Shown piece after piece: positions 19,395 to 29,688 of a stretch of 64,000 nucleotides of DNA; positions within the stretch are counted from its first letter, which is position 1, and each line of letters opens with the position of its first letter. The stretch lies in the NCBI GenBank assembly GCA_018240565.1, contig JAFEFO010000003.1, positions 1 through 64,000 on the forward strand. The letters run 5' to 3'. The notes below the pieces were generated by a model, which searched no databases, had not been told where the DNA came from, and saw only the letters and a list, made by a program, of their open reading frames with translations. The position numbers were made by a program, and so were the translations under genes. The DNA is from Pseudomonadota bacterium. GTDB taxonomy: Bacteria; Pseudomonadota; Gammaproteobacteria; Xanthomonadales; Rhodanobacteraceae.

Positions 19395-20041
19395 GAGCCT
19401 TTCTTCTCCGCACCGGCCAGGTCGTCGAGTTTCATCTGCACGAAGCTGCGATTGGGAGCGTTCGCGTCGAGATGGGTCAGGGCATCGGTGTAGGCGCTGC
19501 GCGCATCGGCGCCGCGGCCCAAGGCGGACAACGCGTCGCCGCGCAGTTCATCGCGCATTGCGGCATAGCCCTCTTCCGGCAGTTTGGCGAGCAGATCCAG
19601 CGCGTCCTGCGGCTTCTTCTGCGCGATCTCCGAGCGCGCCAGGTTCAGTCCGGCAAGGGTTTTCAGCGCGCCGATGCCGGCGTGTTCGTAAGCATCACGC
19701 AGTGCCTTGTTCGCATCGGCCGGGTCGCCGTCGGCGGCGTTTTCGCTGGCCAGGCGCATGGCCGCAAGCACCGCGTACGGCGTATCGGCAAAGTCGCTCT
19801 GCAATTTCGCGGCGATGGCCTTGGCACCATCATTGTCCTTCTTGGCGAGGTCGTCGCTGAATACCTGATATTGCGTCGCCGCATCCAGGCTGTGCATGGT
19901 CTTGTGCCGGCGCCACTGTTGCCAGCCGAAGATCAGCACCAGGCCGAGGCCCACGCCAATCAGGATCGACAGCGCGTTCTCGCGCAGCCACTTCTGCACG
20001 AGTTCGCCCTGTTCGTGTTCGTCCAGTACATCGAATGCCAT
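19391..20041 (-). CDS. yfgM: YfgM-type periplasmic TPR protein
   Basis: Ancillary SecYEG/chaperone-network protein. A short cytoplasmic start (MAFDVLDEHEQGELVQKWLRE) leads into one membrane helix (ALSILIGVGLGLVLIFGWQQW), then a TPR-like domain of about 170 residues. 216 residues fits the family, and the position before bamB is conserved. The 110-bp gap upstream is where ispG and hisS stand in many gammaproteobacteria; both are missing here. Confidence 0.92.
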   Translation of the reverse strand: MAFDVLDEHEQGELVQKWLRENALSILIGVGLGLVLIFGWQQWRRHKTMHSLDAATQYQVFSDDLAKKDNDGAKAIAAKLQSDFADTPYAVLAAMRLASENAADGDPADANKALRDAYEHAGIGALKTLAGLNLARSEIAQKKPQDALDLLAKLPEEGYAAMRDELRGDALSALGRGADARSAYTDALTHLDANAPNRSFVQMKLDDLAGAEKKGS

Positions 20042-20151
20042 GGGGTGTATCCGGAAAAGGAAAAGTTTGCGCGCGCCGCAACACCGGTGCGCGAGGGCGC
20101 GTAGGGTATCAGCAAAGCGCCTGTGCGTGCGTTCAAAGCACGTTAGGACGG

Positions 20152-21258
20152 TCAGCCGGCGTTGTGTTCCGCGCTGGCCACGCCCGCCGAAACCTTCAGG
20201 TGCGCGACGTTGGCGCGGCGAAATGCCGCCAGGTCCTGCGCCTTGCCATCGATCTGCAAGGTCGCGCCTTCGGCATTGCCGATGCGCACGTCGAGGGCGA
20301 GCTTGCTGGTGTAGTCGCGCTCGCTGCCGGCCGGGAGCAGCCCGTATTCGAGCTTGTTGCCATCGGCATCGACGATTTCCACCCAGCTGGCCTGCGTCAG
20401 GCTCAGGTGCAGGCGCTGGGTTCCCGCGGCCTGCACGGATTCGATCGGGGCGATGGGTTCGACGGCCGCAGGGAATGGCGTCATCGAAGCAACCAGCGGC
20501 GCATCGTCAAGCTTGGGGACCACCGGCGTGGCAGGCGCCTGCGCGGCGGGCGACGGTGATTTCGACACGTCCATCGGAGCCGCTGCCAATGGCGCGGCGG
20601 TATCCAGCGGCGTGATGCGGGCGACGTTTTCCTGGAAGCCGACGCCCAGCGCGAGCAGGACGGCCGGCACCACAAACACGGCCGTGAGGATGAGGTAAAG
20701 CGCCGAGCCGGAGTAGCGGTCGAAAAGATAGCGCGGCCGCGAAATCGTGCCATTGGTCGTCAACGGCGGCGGCTCGGCATGTTCGTGCACGACGCGCTCG
20801 GCAAGCACCTGCGGCAGGCCGAGGAATTGCAGGTACTTGCCCATGTAGCCGCGCAAGTAAACGCCATGGCCGATGCGATCGAACTGCTCAGCTTCCAGCG
20901 CCCGCACCACCGTGACCGGCAACTTCAAGGCGTGGGCGGCTTGCTCGCAGGTCAAGGCTCGCGCTTCGCGTGCCGCGCGCAGGCGCGATCCGAGCGGGGC
21001 TTCCATCACGATCGCCGTGGGTGCCGCATTGGACTGCTGCGCAGCGTGGTCGGCATCGACTTCGACGCTGGCTGGTTCCGCGTTCACGACAGGGCCCGCA
21101 TCAGGCGCGGAGTGCGTGCTCACTTCCGCGATCGGGGTCACGGGTTCTGGCTCCGCAAGGGCTCCCAGCGGCAATTGCGCCTGCTGTTCCGTGTCCACGG
21201 CAGGCTCTGCCGCGATCGGCTGGAAACGATACTTGTTCTTGCTTTTGCGCTTGCTCAT
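20152..21258 (-). CDS. rodZ: RodZ-like cell-shape protein
   Basis: Bitopic protein linking MreB to the cell-wall elongation machinery. After an acidic, Ala/Pro-rich N-terminal extension (about 85 residues, unusual in length), a Cro-type helix-turn-helix is visible (LGSRLRAAREARALTCEQAA through GVYLRGYMGKYLQFLGLP). Then come one membrane helix (ALYLILTAVFVVPAVLLALG), a Pro/Ala linker and a C-terminal DUF4115 domain (LTQASWVEIVDADGNKLEYG). It lies 8 bp after pilF, the standard order. Confidence 0.9.
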   Translation of the reverse strand: MSKRKSKNKYRFQPIAAEPAVDTEQQAQLPLGALAEPEPVTPIAEVSTHSAPDAGPVVNAEPASVEVDADHAAQQSNAAPTAIVMEAPLGSRLRAAREARALTCEQAAHALKLPVTVVRALEAEQFDRIGHGVYLRGYMGKYLQFLGLPQVLAERVVHEHAEPPPLTTNGTISRPRYLFDRYSGSALYLILTAVFVVPAVLLALGVGFQENVARITPLDTAAPLAAAPMDVSKSPSPAAQAPATPVVPKLDDAPLVASMTPFPAAVEPIAPIESVQAAGTQRLHLSLTQASWVEIVDADGNKLEYGLLPAGSERDYTSKLALDVRIGNAEGATLQIDGKAQDLAAFRRANVAHLKVSAGVASAEHNAG

Positions 21259-21266
21259 GGGGCGTG

Positions 21267-22077
21267 TCAGGGCGATTGGGGCGCGACGGCGTCGAGCGAA
21301 TGGGTCTGTTCCGAATCCGGGAAGTCCTTGCGCAGACGCTCGGCATAGCCGCGCGCCGCATCGGCGTGGCCGAGCTTGACTTCAATATTGCGTGCCAGCA
21401 ACAAGGCGGCCGGGTCCGGATGACCCAGCGCTTCGAAACGCTGGACAAAGGCGCGGGCGTGGAAAAAATCGTCCTTGAGGTAGAGCAGCTTGGCCATGTA
21501 GTACAACGCCAGGGCATTGCGCGGCTCCACTTCGAGTGCGCGCCGGAAATCCGTCTGCGCTTCGTCAAGGCGTTGGCCGCCGCCGTGGTCGACCAGGCAC
21601 ACGCCGGCATTGGCGTAGAGCACCGCCGGCGTCTTGTAGAACGGATCGCGCATGGCCTGCGCGTAGTATTTCTGGGCTTCGTCGTAGTTGCCCCCCGCAC
21701 ACAGGAACTGCCCGTAGTTGTTGTTGGTATCGCCGGACTTCGGTGCCAGTTCAACGGCCCGCTTGTAATGCTTGCCGGCCTCCACGGTGTTGCCGATGCG
21801 CTCGTACAAGACCGCAATGACGGTATGGGCATTGACGTAGTTGGCGTCGTATTGCAGCGCCTTCTGCAGGTTCTCCAGCGCAAGCTCCAGCTTGCCCTGC
21901 TGCATGTATTGCTGGCCGAGTTCGACCCGGACCTGCGCCGCGTCCTGGCGCTTTTCGGCCTTGGATTCGTTGGGGCTCTGGCTATTGTCGGCCTGCCGGT
22001 ATTTGACGATCTTGTTGTTCGACGAACACGACGCGAAAGCGATGCAAGCGGCGACCATGCCGAACGTTTGCAGGGTA

Positions 22078-22088
<11 letters not shown>
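21267..22088 (-). CDS. pilF: Type IV pilus biogenesis lipoprotein PilF/PilW
   Basis: TPR lipoprotein needed for secretin PilQ assembly. The signal sequence ends in a lipobox (FASCSS, Cys 21). Several TPR repeats follow, among them [36 protein letters not shown] and [21 protein letters not shown]. 273 residues is typical. Its start overlaps the rlmN stop region by 11 bases; rodZ follows 8 bp downstream. Confidence 0.93.
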
Positions 22089-23196
<1,108 letters not shown>

Positions 23197-23202
23197 GCGT
23201 TC

Positions 23203-23628
23203 TTACCTAGGGCACAATTCCACACCACTGAAGAAGTACGCAATTTCCACTTTTGCAGTTTCCGGCGCATCCGAACCGTGCACGGCGTTCGCGTCGATGG
23301 ACTGCGCGAAGTCCGCGCGAATCGTCCCCGGCGCCGCTTTCTTCGGATCGGTCGCACCCATCAGGTCGCGGTTCTTCATGATCGCATTGTCGCCTTCGAG
23401 GGCCTGGATCATCACCGGACCGGAGATCATGAATTCGACCAGCGGTTTGAAGAACGGACGTTCGCGATGCACGGCATAGAAGCCCTCGGCCTCCGCGCGC
23501 GAGAGCTGTTTCATCTTTGCGGCAACCACTTTGAGACCCGCTTTTTCGAAACGCGCGTAAATTTCGCCGATGACGTTCTTGGCAACGGCATCGGGTTTGA
23601 TGATGGACAAGGTGCGCTCCAGCGCCAT
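23203..23628 (-). CDS. ndk: Nucleoside diphosphate kinase
   Basis: Balances NTP and dNTP pools by phosphate transfer through a phospho-His. The ATG at 23628, with GGAG 8 bp upstream, gives a 141-residue protein starting [21 protein letters not shown]; the in-frame ATG at 23643 lacks such a site. The active-site His is in NAVHGSDA and the nucleotide-binding [18 protein letters not shown] is intact. First gene of the run that continues to moeB. Confidence 0.97.
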   Translation of the reverse strand: MALERTLSIIKPDAVAKNVIGEIYARFEKAGLKVVAAKMKQLSRAEAEGFYAVHRERPFFKPLVEFMISGPVMIQALEGDNAIMKNRDLMGATDPKKAAPGTIRADFAQSIDANAVHGSDAPETAKVEIAYFFSGVELCPR

Positions 23629-23783
23629 GTAATTTCTCCGCAATCGTTGCTGACAAGGGTCGGAATCTTAACATCTATTTCGCGGGATTCCGAGGGGTTA
23701 CGTCACAAAATGCCGCCGGATTCTACGCTGCGGTGAATCCTCGCCGCGAGGTGTTGGCGGATATCGCGTGGTAGGCTTGCGTG

Positions 23784-23813
23784 TTGACCCGGTTTTGTCC
23801 GGTCGGATAAGAT
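23784..23813 (+). promoter_or_regulatory. Sigma-70-like promoter of the PsrA-like regulator
   Basis: TTGACC at 23784-23789 and TAAGAT at 23808-23813 are spaced 18 bp apart, one of the better -35/-10 pairs in the window. The predicted start of transcription (about 23820) falls inside the palindromic operator that follows, which fits autorepression. Confidence 0.55.
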
Positions 23814-23814
23814 T

Positions 23815-23828
23815 CAAACGATCGTTTC
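23815..23828 (+). promoter_or_regulatory. PsrA-type operator
   Basis: CAAACGATCGTTTC fits the known PsrA recognition pattern (G/C)AAAC-N2-4-GTTT(G/C), with a perfect AAACGATCGTTT core. It overlaps the predicted transcription start of the TetR-family gene just downstream. In pseudomonads PsrA controls its own gene and fatty-acid oxidation genes and is released by long-chain acyl ligands; the same is inferred here. Confidence 0.65.
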
Positions 23829-23876
23829 ATGCCCTGCTTGCGCCCTGTTTCTGGTGGATCGACAAAGGACTCCGGC

Positions 23877-24497
23877 TTGAACGCCCCGCACTTCTCCACC
23901 AAGCAACGCATCCTGGATTCGGCCGAATCGCTGTTCGCGCGCCACGGCTTTGCCGGCGCATCCCTGCGCCAGGTCACCGCGTCGGCGAACGTCAACCTCG
24001 CTGCGGTCAATTACCACTTTGGCTCGAAGGAGAACCTCATCAACGAGGTGTTCCGCCGCCGCCTGGACAGCCTCAACGAAGAACGCCTGTCCGCGCTTGC
24101 CGCAGTGCTCAAGAAGTCGAAATTCAGCATCGAGGACGTGCTCGGCGCCTTTGTGCGCCCCGCGCTGGCGTTGTCCCTGGCGGACGACGGCGGCGCCGGC
24201 TTCGTGCGCGTGCTGGCGCGTGCCTTCGCCGAACACAACGAACGCCTGCGCAAGTTCCTGCACGACAACTACAGCCATGTGCTCAAGCAGTTCGCCATGG
24301 CCTTCGCCCAGGTGCTGCCGGGCCTGGACAAGCAGGAACTCTACTGGCGGCTGGACATCGTCAGCGGCGCACTCACTTATGCCATGGCCGACTTCGGCGT
24401 GATCAAGCGCGCGGCCGGCATGTCGGAGCAACGGCATCGCGAAATGGCCGCCGAACACCTGATCGCCTTTGCCGCCGCAGGCCTCCGGGCAGGCTGA
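23877..24497 (+). CDS. psrA: PsrA-like TetR-family repressor of fatty-acid oxidation
   Basis: TetR regulator whose helix-turn-helix region (RILDSAESLFARHGF, then VNLAAVNYHFGSKENLI) closely resembles PsrA. The C-terminal ligand domain runs to about residue 205. Two starts compete: ATG at 23829, which immediately follows the operator with no room for a ribosome site, and TTG at 23877, preceded by AAAGGA at good spacing. The TTG is preferred and gives 206 residues. It stands 37 bp upstream of the fadB-like gene, whose control by this protein is likely. Confidence 0.82.
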   Translation: MNAPHFSTKQRILDSAESLFARHGFAGASLRQVTASANVNLAAVNYHFGSKENLINEVFRRRLDSLNEERLSALAAVLKKSKFSIEDVLGAFVRPALALSLADDGGAGFVRVLARAFAEHNERLRKFLHDNYSHVLKQFAMAFAQVLPGLDKQELYWRLDIVSGALTYAMADFGVIKRAAGMSEQRHREMAAEHLIAFAAAGLRAG

Positions 24498-24534
24498 AAC
24501 ATTCCCCCTTGGCTTTTTGAATCACGAGGTTTCC

Positions 24535-26931
24535 ATGAGTAATTCCCGATTGCTGATCCGCAAGGCCGCCGTGCTCGGCGCAGGCGTCATGGGCGCGCAG
24601 ATCGCGGCGCACCTGACCAATGCCGGTGTCGACACTGTCCTGTTCGATCTGACTGCGAAAGATGGCGACCCGAATGGCATTGTTCTCAAGGCCATCGACA
24701 ATCTGAAAAAATTGTCACCGGCCCCGCTGGCGGACAAGTCGCTCGCAGGATCGCTCACGCCGGCCAACTACGACAAGAATCTGGATTGGCTCAAGGGCTG
24801 CGATCTCGTCATCGAGGCAATTGCCGAGCGCCTGGACTGGAAGCGCGACCTCTACGCGAAAATCGCCCTATTTGTCGCGCCGGACGCAGTGCTCGCCAGC
24901 AACACATCTGGTTTGAGTATCAATGCATTGGCGGATGTTCTTGACGAAAAACTTCACCACCGGTTCTGCGGCGTGCACTTCTTCAATCCGCCGCGCTACA
25001 TGCACCTGGTCGAAGTCATCCCCTGCGCCAAGACCGACCCCAGCGTCCTCACCGGCCTGGAAGCGTTCCTGACCAGCACGCTCGGCAAGGGTGTGGTTTT
25101 TGCGAAGGACACGCCGAATTTCATCGGCAACCGCATCGGCGTGTTCTCGATGCTGGCCACGATGTACCACACCGAGCAGTTCAAGCTCAGCTACGACGTG
25201 GTCGATGCCCTGACCGGCCCGGCCATCGGCCATCCCAAGAGTGCGACGTATCGCACTGCCGACGTGGTCGGTCTGGACACCATGGGCCACGTCATCAAGA
25301 CCATGCAGGACACCCTGCCCGACGATCCCTGGCATGCCTATTTCAAGAATCCGGCCGTGCTCGACGCCTTGATCGCCAAAGGGGCGCTCGGCCAGAAGAC
25401 CGGTGCCGGATTCTTCCGCAAGGTCGGCAAGGACATTCTGGTGCTGGATCCCGCCGGATTCAATCAAGGATCTTCCGGCTACGTGCCGCAGACCGGCAAG
25501 GTCAGCGATGAAGTGGCCGCGATCTTGAAGCTCAAGACGCCGGCCGAACAATTCGCCAAACTGCGCGCCAGCGCCGACCCGCAAGCACAATTCCTGTGGG
25601 CGATGCATCGCGATCTGTTCCACTATGCCGCGTATTGGCTCGGCGACATCGCCGCCAGCGCGCGCGACATCGACTTTGCCATGCGCTGGGGCTATGGCTG
25701 GAAGCTCGGCCCGTTCGAGACCTGGCAAGCCGCCGGCTGGGCGAACGTGGCAAAATGGATCGCCGAAGACATTGCGGCCGGCAAGGCCATGGCCAAGTCC
25801 GCCTTGCCCTCTTGGGCGAGCGATGCGAAACGTACCGGCGTGCATGATGCTGCAGGTTCCTATTCCGCCGCGACCGGCAAGCAGGTGCCGCCGTCGGATG
25901 CGCCCGTGTACAAGCGTCAGTTGTTCCCGCAGAGCGTGCTCGGCGCCAAGAAGCCGGACACCGGCACGACGATTTTCGAAACTGACGACGCACGGATGTG
26001 GACGCTCGGCGGCGACGACATCGGTATCCTGTCGTTCAAGTCCAAGATGCACACCATCGGCGCCGGTGTGCTCGATGCCATCGTGCGTGCGGCGGACGAG
26101 GCCGAGCGCGGCTGCAAGGCGTTGGTCATCTGGCAGGATTCCGAACCCTTCAGCGTTGGCGCCAACCTCAAGGAAGCCTCCGCGATGCTGCAGTCGGGCA
26201 AGGCGTCCGATCTGGATGGCTTCATCGCACGTTTCCAGCAGGCGACGATGCGCGTCAAGCACGCGCTCGTGCCCGTCATCGCGGCGGTGCGCGGCATGGC
26301 GCTCGGCGGCGGCTGCGAATTGCAGATGCATAGCGCGCGCACGGTCGCCACGCTGGAAAGTTACATCGGCCTGGTCGAAGCCGGCGTTGGCCTTTTGCCT
26401 GCGGGCGGGGGCCTGAAGGAACTCGCCCTGCGCGCCTCGCAGCATGCCTTTGGCGGTGATGTGTTTACAGCACTCAAAGGCGCATTCGAAACCGTGGCGA
26501 TGGCCAAGGTTTCCGGCAGCGCGCTCGAAGCCAAGGAAATGGGACTGCTGCGGCAAAGCGATGTCGTCGTCTTCCACGCCGATGAATTGCTGTATGTGGC
26601 CAAGCAGCAGGCCAATGCGATGGCCGAATCCGGCTGGCGACCGCCACTGCCGGATCGGCAAATCCTTGCCGCCGGCGATGTGGCCACGGCAACGTTCAAG
26701 GCGAACCTCGTCAACATGCTCGAAGGCCGCTTCATCTCGGAATACGACATGGAAATCGCCACGCGCATTGCCGATACGCTGTGCGGCGGGCAGATCGAAC
26801 GCGGTTCATTGATCGACGAGCAATGGCTGCTGGATCTGGAGCGCAAGCATTTCGTGGCGTTGGCGCTGAACCCGAAGACGCAGGCGCGGATAGCGCATAC
26901 GTTGACGACGGGCAAACCGCTAAGGAACTGA
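24535..26931 (+). CDS. 3-hydroxyacyl-CoA dehydrogenase/enoyl-CoA hydratase (FadN/FadB-like)
   Basis: Two consecutive beta-oxidation steps, hydration of enoyl-CoA and NAD-dependent oxidation of 3-hydroxyacyl-CoA. ATG 24535 follows GAGGT and gives 798 residues. The dehydrogenase comes first: Rossmann motif AAVLGAGVMGAQIAAH near residue 12, FCGVHFFNPPRYMHLVEVI, then TPNFIGNRIGVF. The hydratase/crotonase part is C-terminal (about 490-700: MALGGGCELQMHSARTV, with the oxyanion loop). This order is the reverse of E. coli FadB and matches FadN. The thiolase partner lies downstream. Confidence 0.93.
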   Translation: MSNSRLLIRKAAVLGAGVMGAQIAAHLTNAGVDTVLFDLTAKDGDPNGIVLKAIDNLKKLSPAPLADKSLAGSLTPANYDKNLDWLKGCDLVIEAIAERLDWKRDLYAKIALFVAPDAVLASNTSGLSINALADVLDEKLHHRFCGVHFFNPPRYMHLVEVIPCAKTDPSVLTGLEAFLTSTLGKGVVFAKDTPNFIGNRIGVFSMLATMYHTEQFKLSYDVVDALTGPAIGHPKSATYRTADVVGLDTMGHVIKTMQDTLPDDPWHAYFKNPAVLDALIAKGALGQKTGAGFFRKVGKDILVLDPAGFNQGSSGYVPQTGKVSDEVAAILKLKTPAEQFAKLRASADPQAQFLWAMHRDLFHYAAYWLGDIAASARDIDFAMRWGYGWKLGPFETWQAAGWANVAKWIAEDIAAGKAMAKSALPSWASDAKRTGVHDAAGSYSAATGKQVPPSDAPVYKRQLFPQSVLGAKKPDTGTTIFETDDARMWTLGGDDIGILSFKSKMHTIGAGVLDAIVRAADEAERGCKALVIWQDSEPFSVGANLKEASAMLQSGKASDLDGFIARFQQATMRVKHALVPVIAAVRGMALGGGCELQMHSARTVATLESYIGLVEAGVGLLPAGGGLKELALRASQHAFGGDVFTALKGAFETVAMAKVSGSALEAKEMGLLRQSDVVVFHADELLYVAKQQANAMAESGWRPPLPDRQILAAGDVATATFKANLVNMLEGRFISEYDMEIATRIADTLCGGQIERGSLIDEQWLLDLERKHFVALALNPKTQARIAHTLTTGKPLRN

Positions 26932-26936
26932 ATTGC

Positions 26937-27035
26937 GTCATCCCGGCAGGGACTGCCGGGACCCAGACTCCATGGACGGCGTGATCAGATTGGCATCCAT
27001 GCGCTCTGGATTCCGGCATTCCATGCCGGAATGAC
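26937..27035. repeat. REP-like inverted repeat, copy 3 (between fadB-like and thiolase genes)
   Basis: Starts GTCATCCCGGCAGGGACTG and ends CTGGATTCCGGCATTCCATG then CCGGAATGAC. Each half forms a hairpin (for example GGCA...TGCC) and the two outer ends are complementary. It occupies almost the whole gap between two cotranscribed oxidation genes. See the copies at 10203-10328 and 18078-18182. Confidence 0.8.
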
Positions 27036-27055
27036 GGGCAAAGAGAGAGAACACC

Positions 27056-28252
27056 ATGACCAAGCAAGTTCAAGACGCCTACATCGTCGCCGCCAAACGT
27101 ACGCCGGTCGGCAAGGCCCCGCGCGGCGTTTTCCGCAACACGCGCCCGGACGACATGCTCGCTTTCGCCATCGACGCGACGCTGGCGCAGTGCCCGAGTG
27201 TCGACAAATCGAAAATCGTCGATGCCATCATCGGCTGCGCCATGCCCGAAGCCGAGCAAGGCATGAACGTGGCGCGCATCGGCGTGCTGCTCGCGGGCCT
27301 GCCCGAGAGCGTGCCGGCAGTCACGGTGAATCGCTTCTGTTCATCCGGTCTGCAAGCTGCGGCGATGGCGGCGGATCGCATCCGCCTGGGCGAAGCCGAT
27401 CTGATGCTCGCCGGCGGCACCGAAAGCATGAGCATGGTGCCGATGATGGGCTACCACCCAGTGTTCAACCCGCGTGTGTTCGAGAATGAACATATCGGCA
27501 TCGCCTACGGCATGGGCATCACCGCCGAGAAAGTGGCCGAACAGTGGAAAGTCACGCGCGAGGAACAAGATGCCTTCGCCGTGTCCAGCCACGCCAAGGC
27601 ACTGGCTGGCATCGCCTCAGGCGAATTCAATGATGAGATCGCGCCGTACACGCTGGCCGATCATTATCCCGACTTGAATTCGCGCGGCACGACCGACGAT
27701 ACGCGCACGATCAAGATCGACGAAGGCCCGCGTGCCGGCACCACGCTCGAGGTGTTGGGAAAATTGAAAACCGTGTTTCGCGCAGGCGGCAGTGTCACCG
27801 CCGGCAATTCCTCGCAGATGTCTGATGGCGCGGGCGCCGTCTTGCTCGCCAGCGAACAGGCACTCAAGGACTACAACCTCAAACCGCTCGCCCGCTTCGT
27901 CGGATTCTCCGTCGCCGGCGTGCCGCCGGAAATCATGGGCATCGGCCCGAAGGCGGCGATTCCCAAAGCCTGCGCGCTCACCGGCATCAAGCAGGATGAT
28001 CTGGACTGGATCGAACTCAACGAGGCCTTCGCCGCGCAATCGCTGGCGGTGATGAAGGATCTGAAACTCGATCCGGCCAAGGTCAATCCACTCGGCGGCG
28101 CCATCGCGCTCGGTCATCCGCTCGGCGCCACCGGCGCGGTGCGCATCGCCACCCTGCTGCACGGCCTGCGCCGGCGCAAGCTCAAATACGGCATGGTCAC
28201 CATGTGCGTTGGCACCGGCATGGGCGCGGCGGGGATATTCGAAAGCCTCTGA
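27056..28252 (+). CDS. fadA: Acetyl-CoA C-acyltransferase (3-ketoacyl-CoA thiolase)
   Basis: Cleaves 3-ketoacyl-CoA with CoA, the last step of beta-oxidation. 398 residues, normal for thiolases. The acyl-accepting Cys95 lies in VNRFCSSGLQAA, the catalytic His in GHPLGATGAVR and the second Cys in MVTMCVGTGMGAAGIFE. With the upstream dehydrogenase/hydratase it forms a complete short oxidation cassette. The REP-like repeat between the two genes could adjust their relative expression. Confidence 0.94.
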   Translation: MTKQVQDAYIVAAKRTPVGKAPRGVFRNTRPDDMLAFAIDATLAQCPSVDKSKIVDAIIGCAMPEAEQGMNVARIGVLLAGLPESVPAVTVNRFCSSGLQAAAMAADRIRLGEADLMLAGGTESMSMVPMMGYHPVFNPRVFENEHIGIAYGMGITAEKVAEQWKVTREEQDAFAVSSHAKALAGIASGEFNDEIAPYTLADHYPDLNSRGTTDDTRTIKIDEGPRAGTTLEVLGKLKTVFRAGGSVTAGNSSQMSDGAGAVLLASEQALKDYNLKPLARFVGFSVAGVPPEIMGIGPKAAIPKACALTGIKQDDLDWIELNEAFAAQSLAVMKDLKLDPAKVNPLGGAIALGHPLGATGAVRIATLLHGLRRRKLKYGMVTMCVGTGMGAAGIFESL

Positions 28253-28309
28253 TACGATGGATCGGTGGATCGCGTGTCGGATTTTTCACACACCAAATGG
28301 GGAGTAGTC

Positions 28310-28840
28310 ATGAAACGCTTGCATTCGAGCCTGATCGCCGCTGGAGTTTTTTGTGCGCTTGCGCCACTGTGCGCAAACGCCCAATGGGCCGCCGTTGCAA
28401 AACCTTCGACGACAGCCGCCAGCGCGGTCTGCGCAAATTTTTCCAGCCTGTCGTTCACTGGTACAGCTGCGCCAGGTAACACCAATGGCGTCCCGGGTAC
28501 TCCCGCGGTCGGCGAGACCTACACGATCAGCGTTGCGGGACCGGGAACCGGCAGCTTCCGTATCGTCGGAGACAGCACGGGCACGCCTTCATACGCTGAG
28601 CCTGCGTCGGTTCCGGCAACGCTTTCCTATACCATCACGCCATCGACGCCGCTCGCGCTGGGGGTTGGATTCTATTTCGATTCAGGGTCGGGAACGGTGA
28701 CAGTCACGGCATCGTGCGCCGCAGTGGCTGCGACGCCCACGCCTGCACTGGGCACGTGGGGCATGCTGGGACTTGCAGCCTTGCTCGCCCTGCTGGGTCT
28801 TGGCTTCGGTCAGTACAAGCGGCGCAAGGGATCAGTCTGA
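28310..28840 (+). CDS. Secreted protein with IPTL-CTERM-like sorting tail
   Basis: 176 residues from ATG 28310, preceded by GGAGT. A signal peptide (MKRLHSSLIAAGVFCALAPLCANAQ) is followed by a Gly/Ser/Thr-rich beta-type region of about 115 residues with no recognised fold. The C-terminus has the three-part layout of an exosortase-type signal: TPALGTWGM motif, hydrophobic helix (LGLAALLALLGLGFG) and basic end (QYKRRKGSV). This resembles IPTL-CTERM, with the ALGTWG variant in place of TLSEWG. No exosortase gene is in the window. The function is unknown. Confidence 0.8.
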   Translation: MKRLHSSLIAAGVFCALAPLCANAQWAAVAKPSTTAASAVCANFSSLSFTGTAAPGNTNGVPGTPAVGETYTISVAGPGTGSFRIVGDSTGTPSYAEPASVPATLSYTITPSTPLALGVGFYFDSGSGTVTVTASCAAVAATPTPALGTWGMLGLAALLALLGLGFGQYKRRKGSV

Positions 28841-29001
28841 TTCCATGCCGCATCAAGCCGACGTGATCCGTTGCCGGCCGCGCAAGTTTTTCGGCCGTTT
28901 CGGCCATGCAACGTGGCATGTTTGCCCGCACACTGGCCAATGGGGAACTCGCGCACTTCTGTAAGGGTCAAGCTTCGGCAACGTTTGCCGGAGCCTGCCC
29001 C

Positions 29002-29688
29002 ATGCATTTGCGTCTGCACCGCTTGCTTGTCGAATACCGTTCGCTGTTGATCTTTTTCGGTTTCATGCTCGTGTTCCGATCGGCCGTTGCGGATTGGATG
29101 TACGTGCCCAGCGGCTCGATGAATCCGACCCTGATCGAAGGCGACCGCATCGTCGTGGACAAGGATGCCTACGGCCTGCGCATTCCGTTCACCACGATGC
29201 GTCTCACGCAAGGCGCCGATCCGCAGCGCGGCGATATCGTGATTTTTTCATCTCCCGAAGACGGCATCACCCTGGTCAAGCGTGTTATTGGCTTGCCCGG
29301 CGACACCGTGGCGATGCAGAACGAACGCCTGACGATCAATGGTGTCGCGGTCGAATACGCGCCGGCGCAGCCGGCTGCCGATGCGGACCTGCCGCGCGCA
29401 ACGCAGGCGCTGGATCACGCCTATCTGCACGAAGACCTGCCGGGCAAATCGCATCCGATCATGCTGCTGCCAAACCGCGGCGCGGATCGCTCATTCGGTC
29501 CGGTCAGCGTGCCCGCCGGGCAATACCTGATGCTTGGCGACAATCGCGACAACAGCAAGGATTCGCGCTACATCGGATTTGTGCCACGCGATGCCATCGT
29601 CGGCCGCGCGTTTGCGGTGGCCTGGTCGTTGAATCCGGATCGTTGGTACCTGCCACGCGAGGATCGCTTCTTCAAGGCGTTGCGTTAG
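29002..29688 (+). CDS. lepB: Signal peptidase I
   Basis: Removes signal peptides from exported proteins. ATG 29002 follows GGAG and gives 228 residues. One N-terminal membrane helix (YRSLLIFFGFMLVFRSAVADW) precedes the catalytic Ser39 in VPSGSMNPT and Lys93 in LVKRVIGLPGD. GDNRDNSKDSRYIGFVP is the conserved box E. The single-helix form lacks the second N-terminal helix of E. coli LepB. It is not next to lepA or rnc, so it may be a second copy. It overlaps the convergent reductase gene by four bases. Confidence 0.92.
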   Translation: MHLRLHRLLVEYRSLLIFFGFMLVFRSAVADWMYVPSGSMNPTLIEGDRIVVDKDAYGLRIPFTTMRLTQGADPQRGDIVIFSSPEDGITLVKRVIGLPGDTVAMQNERLTINGVAVEYAPAQPAADADLPRATQALDHAYLHEDLPGKSHPIMLLPNRGADRSFGPVSVPAGQYLMLGDNRDNSKDSRYIGFVPRDAIVGRAFAVAWSLNPDRWYLPREDRFFKALR

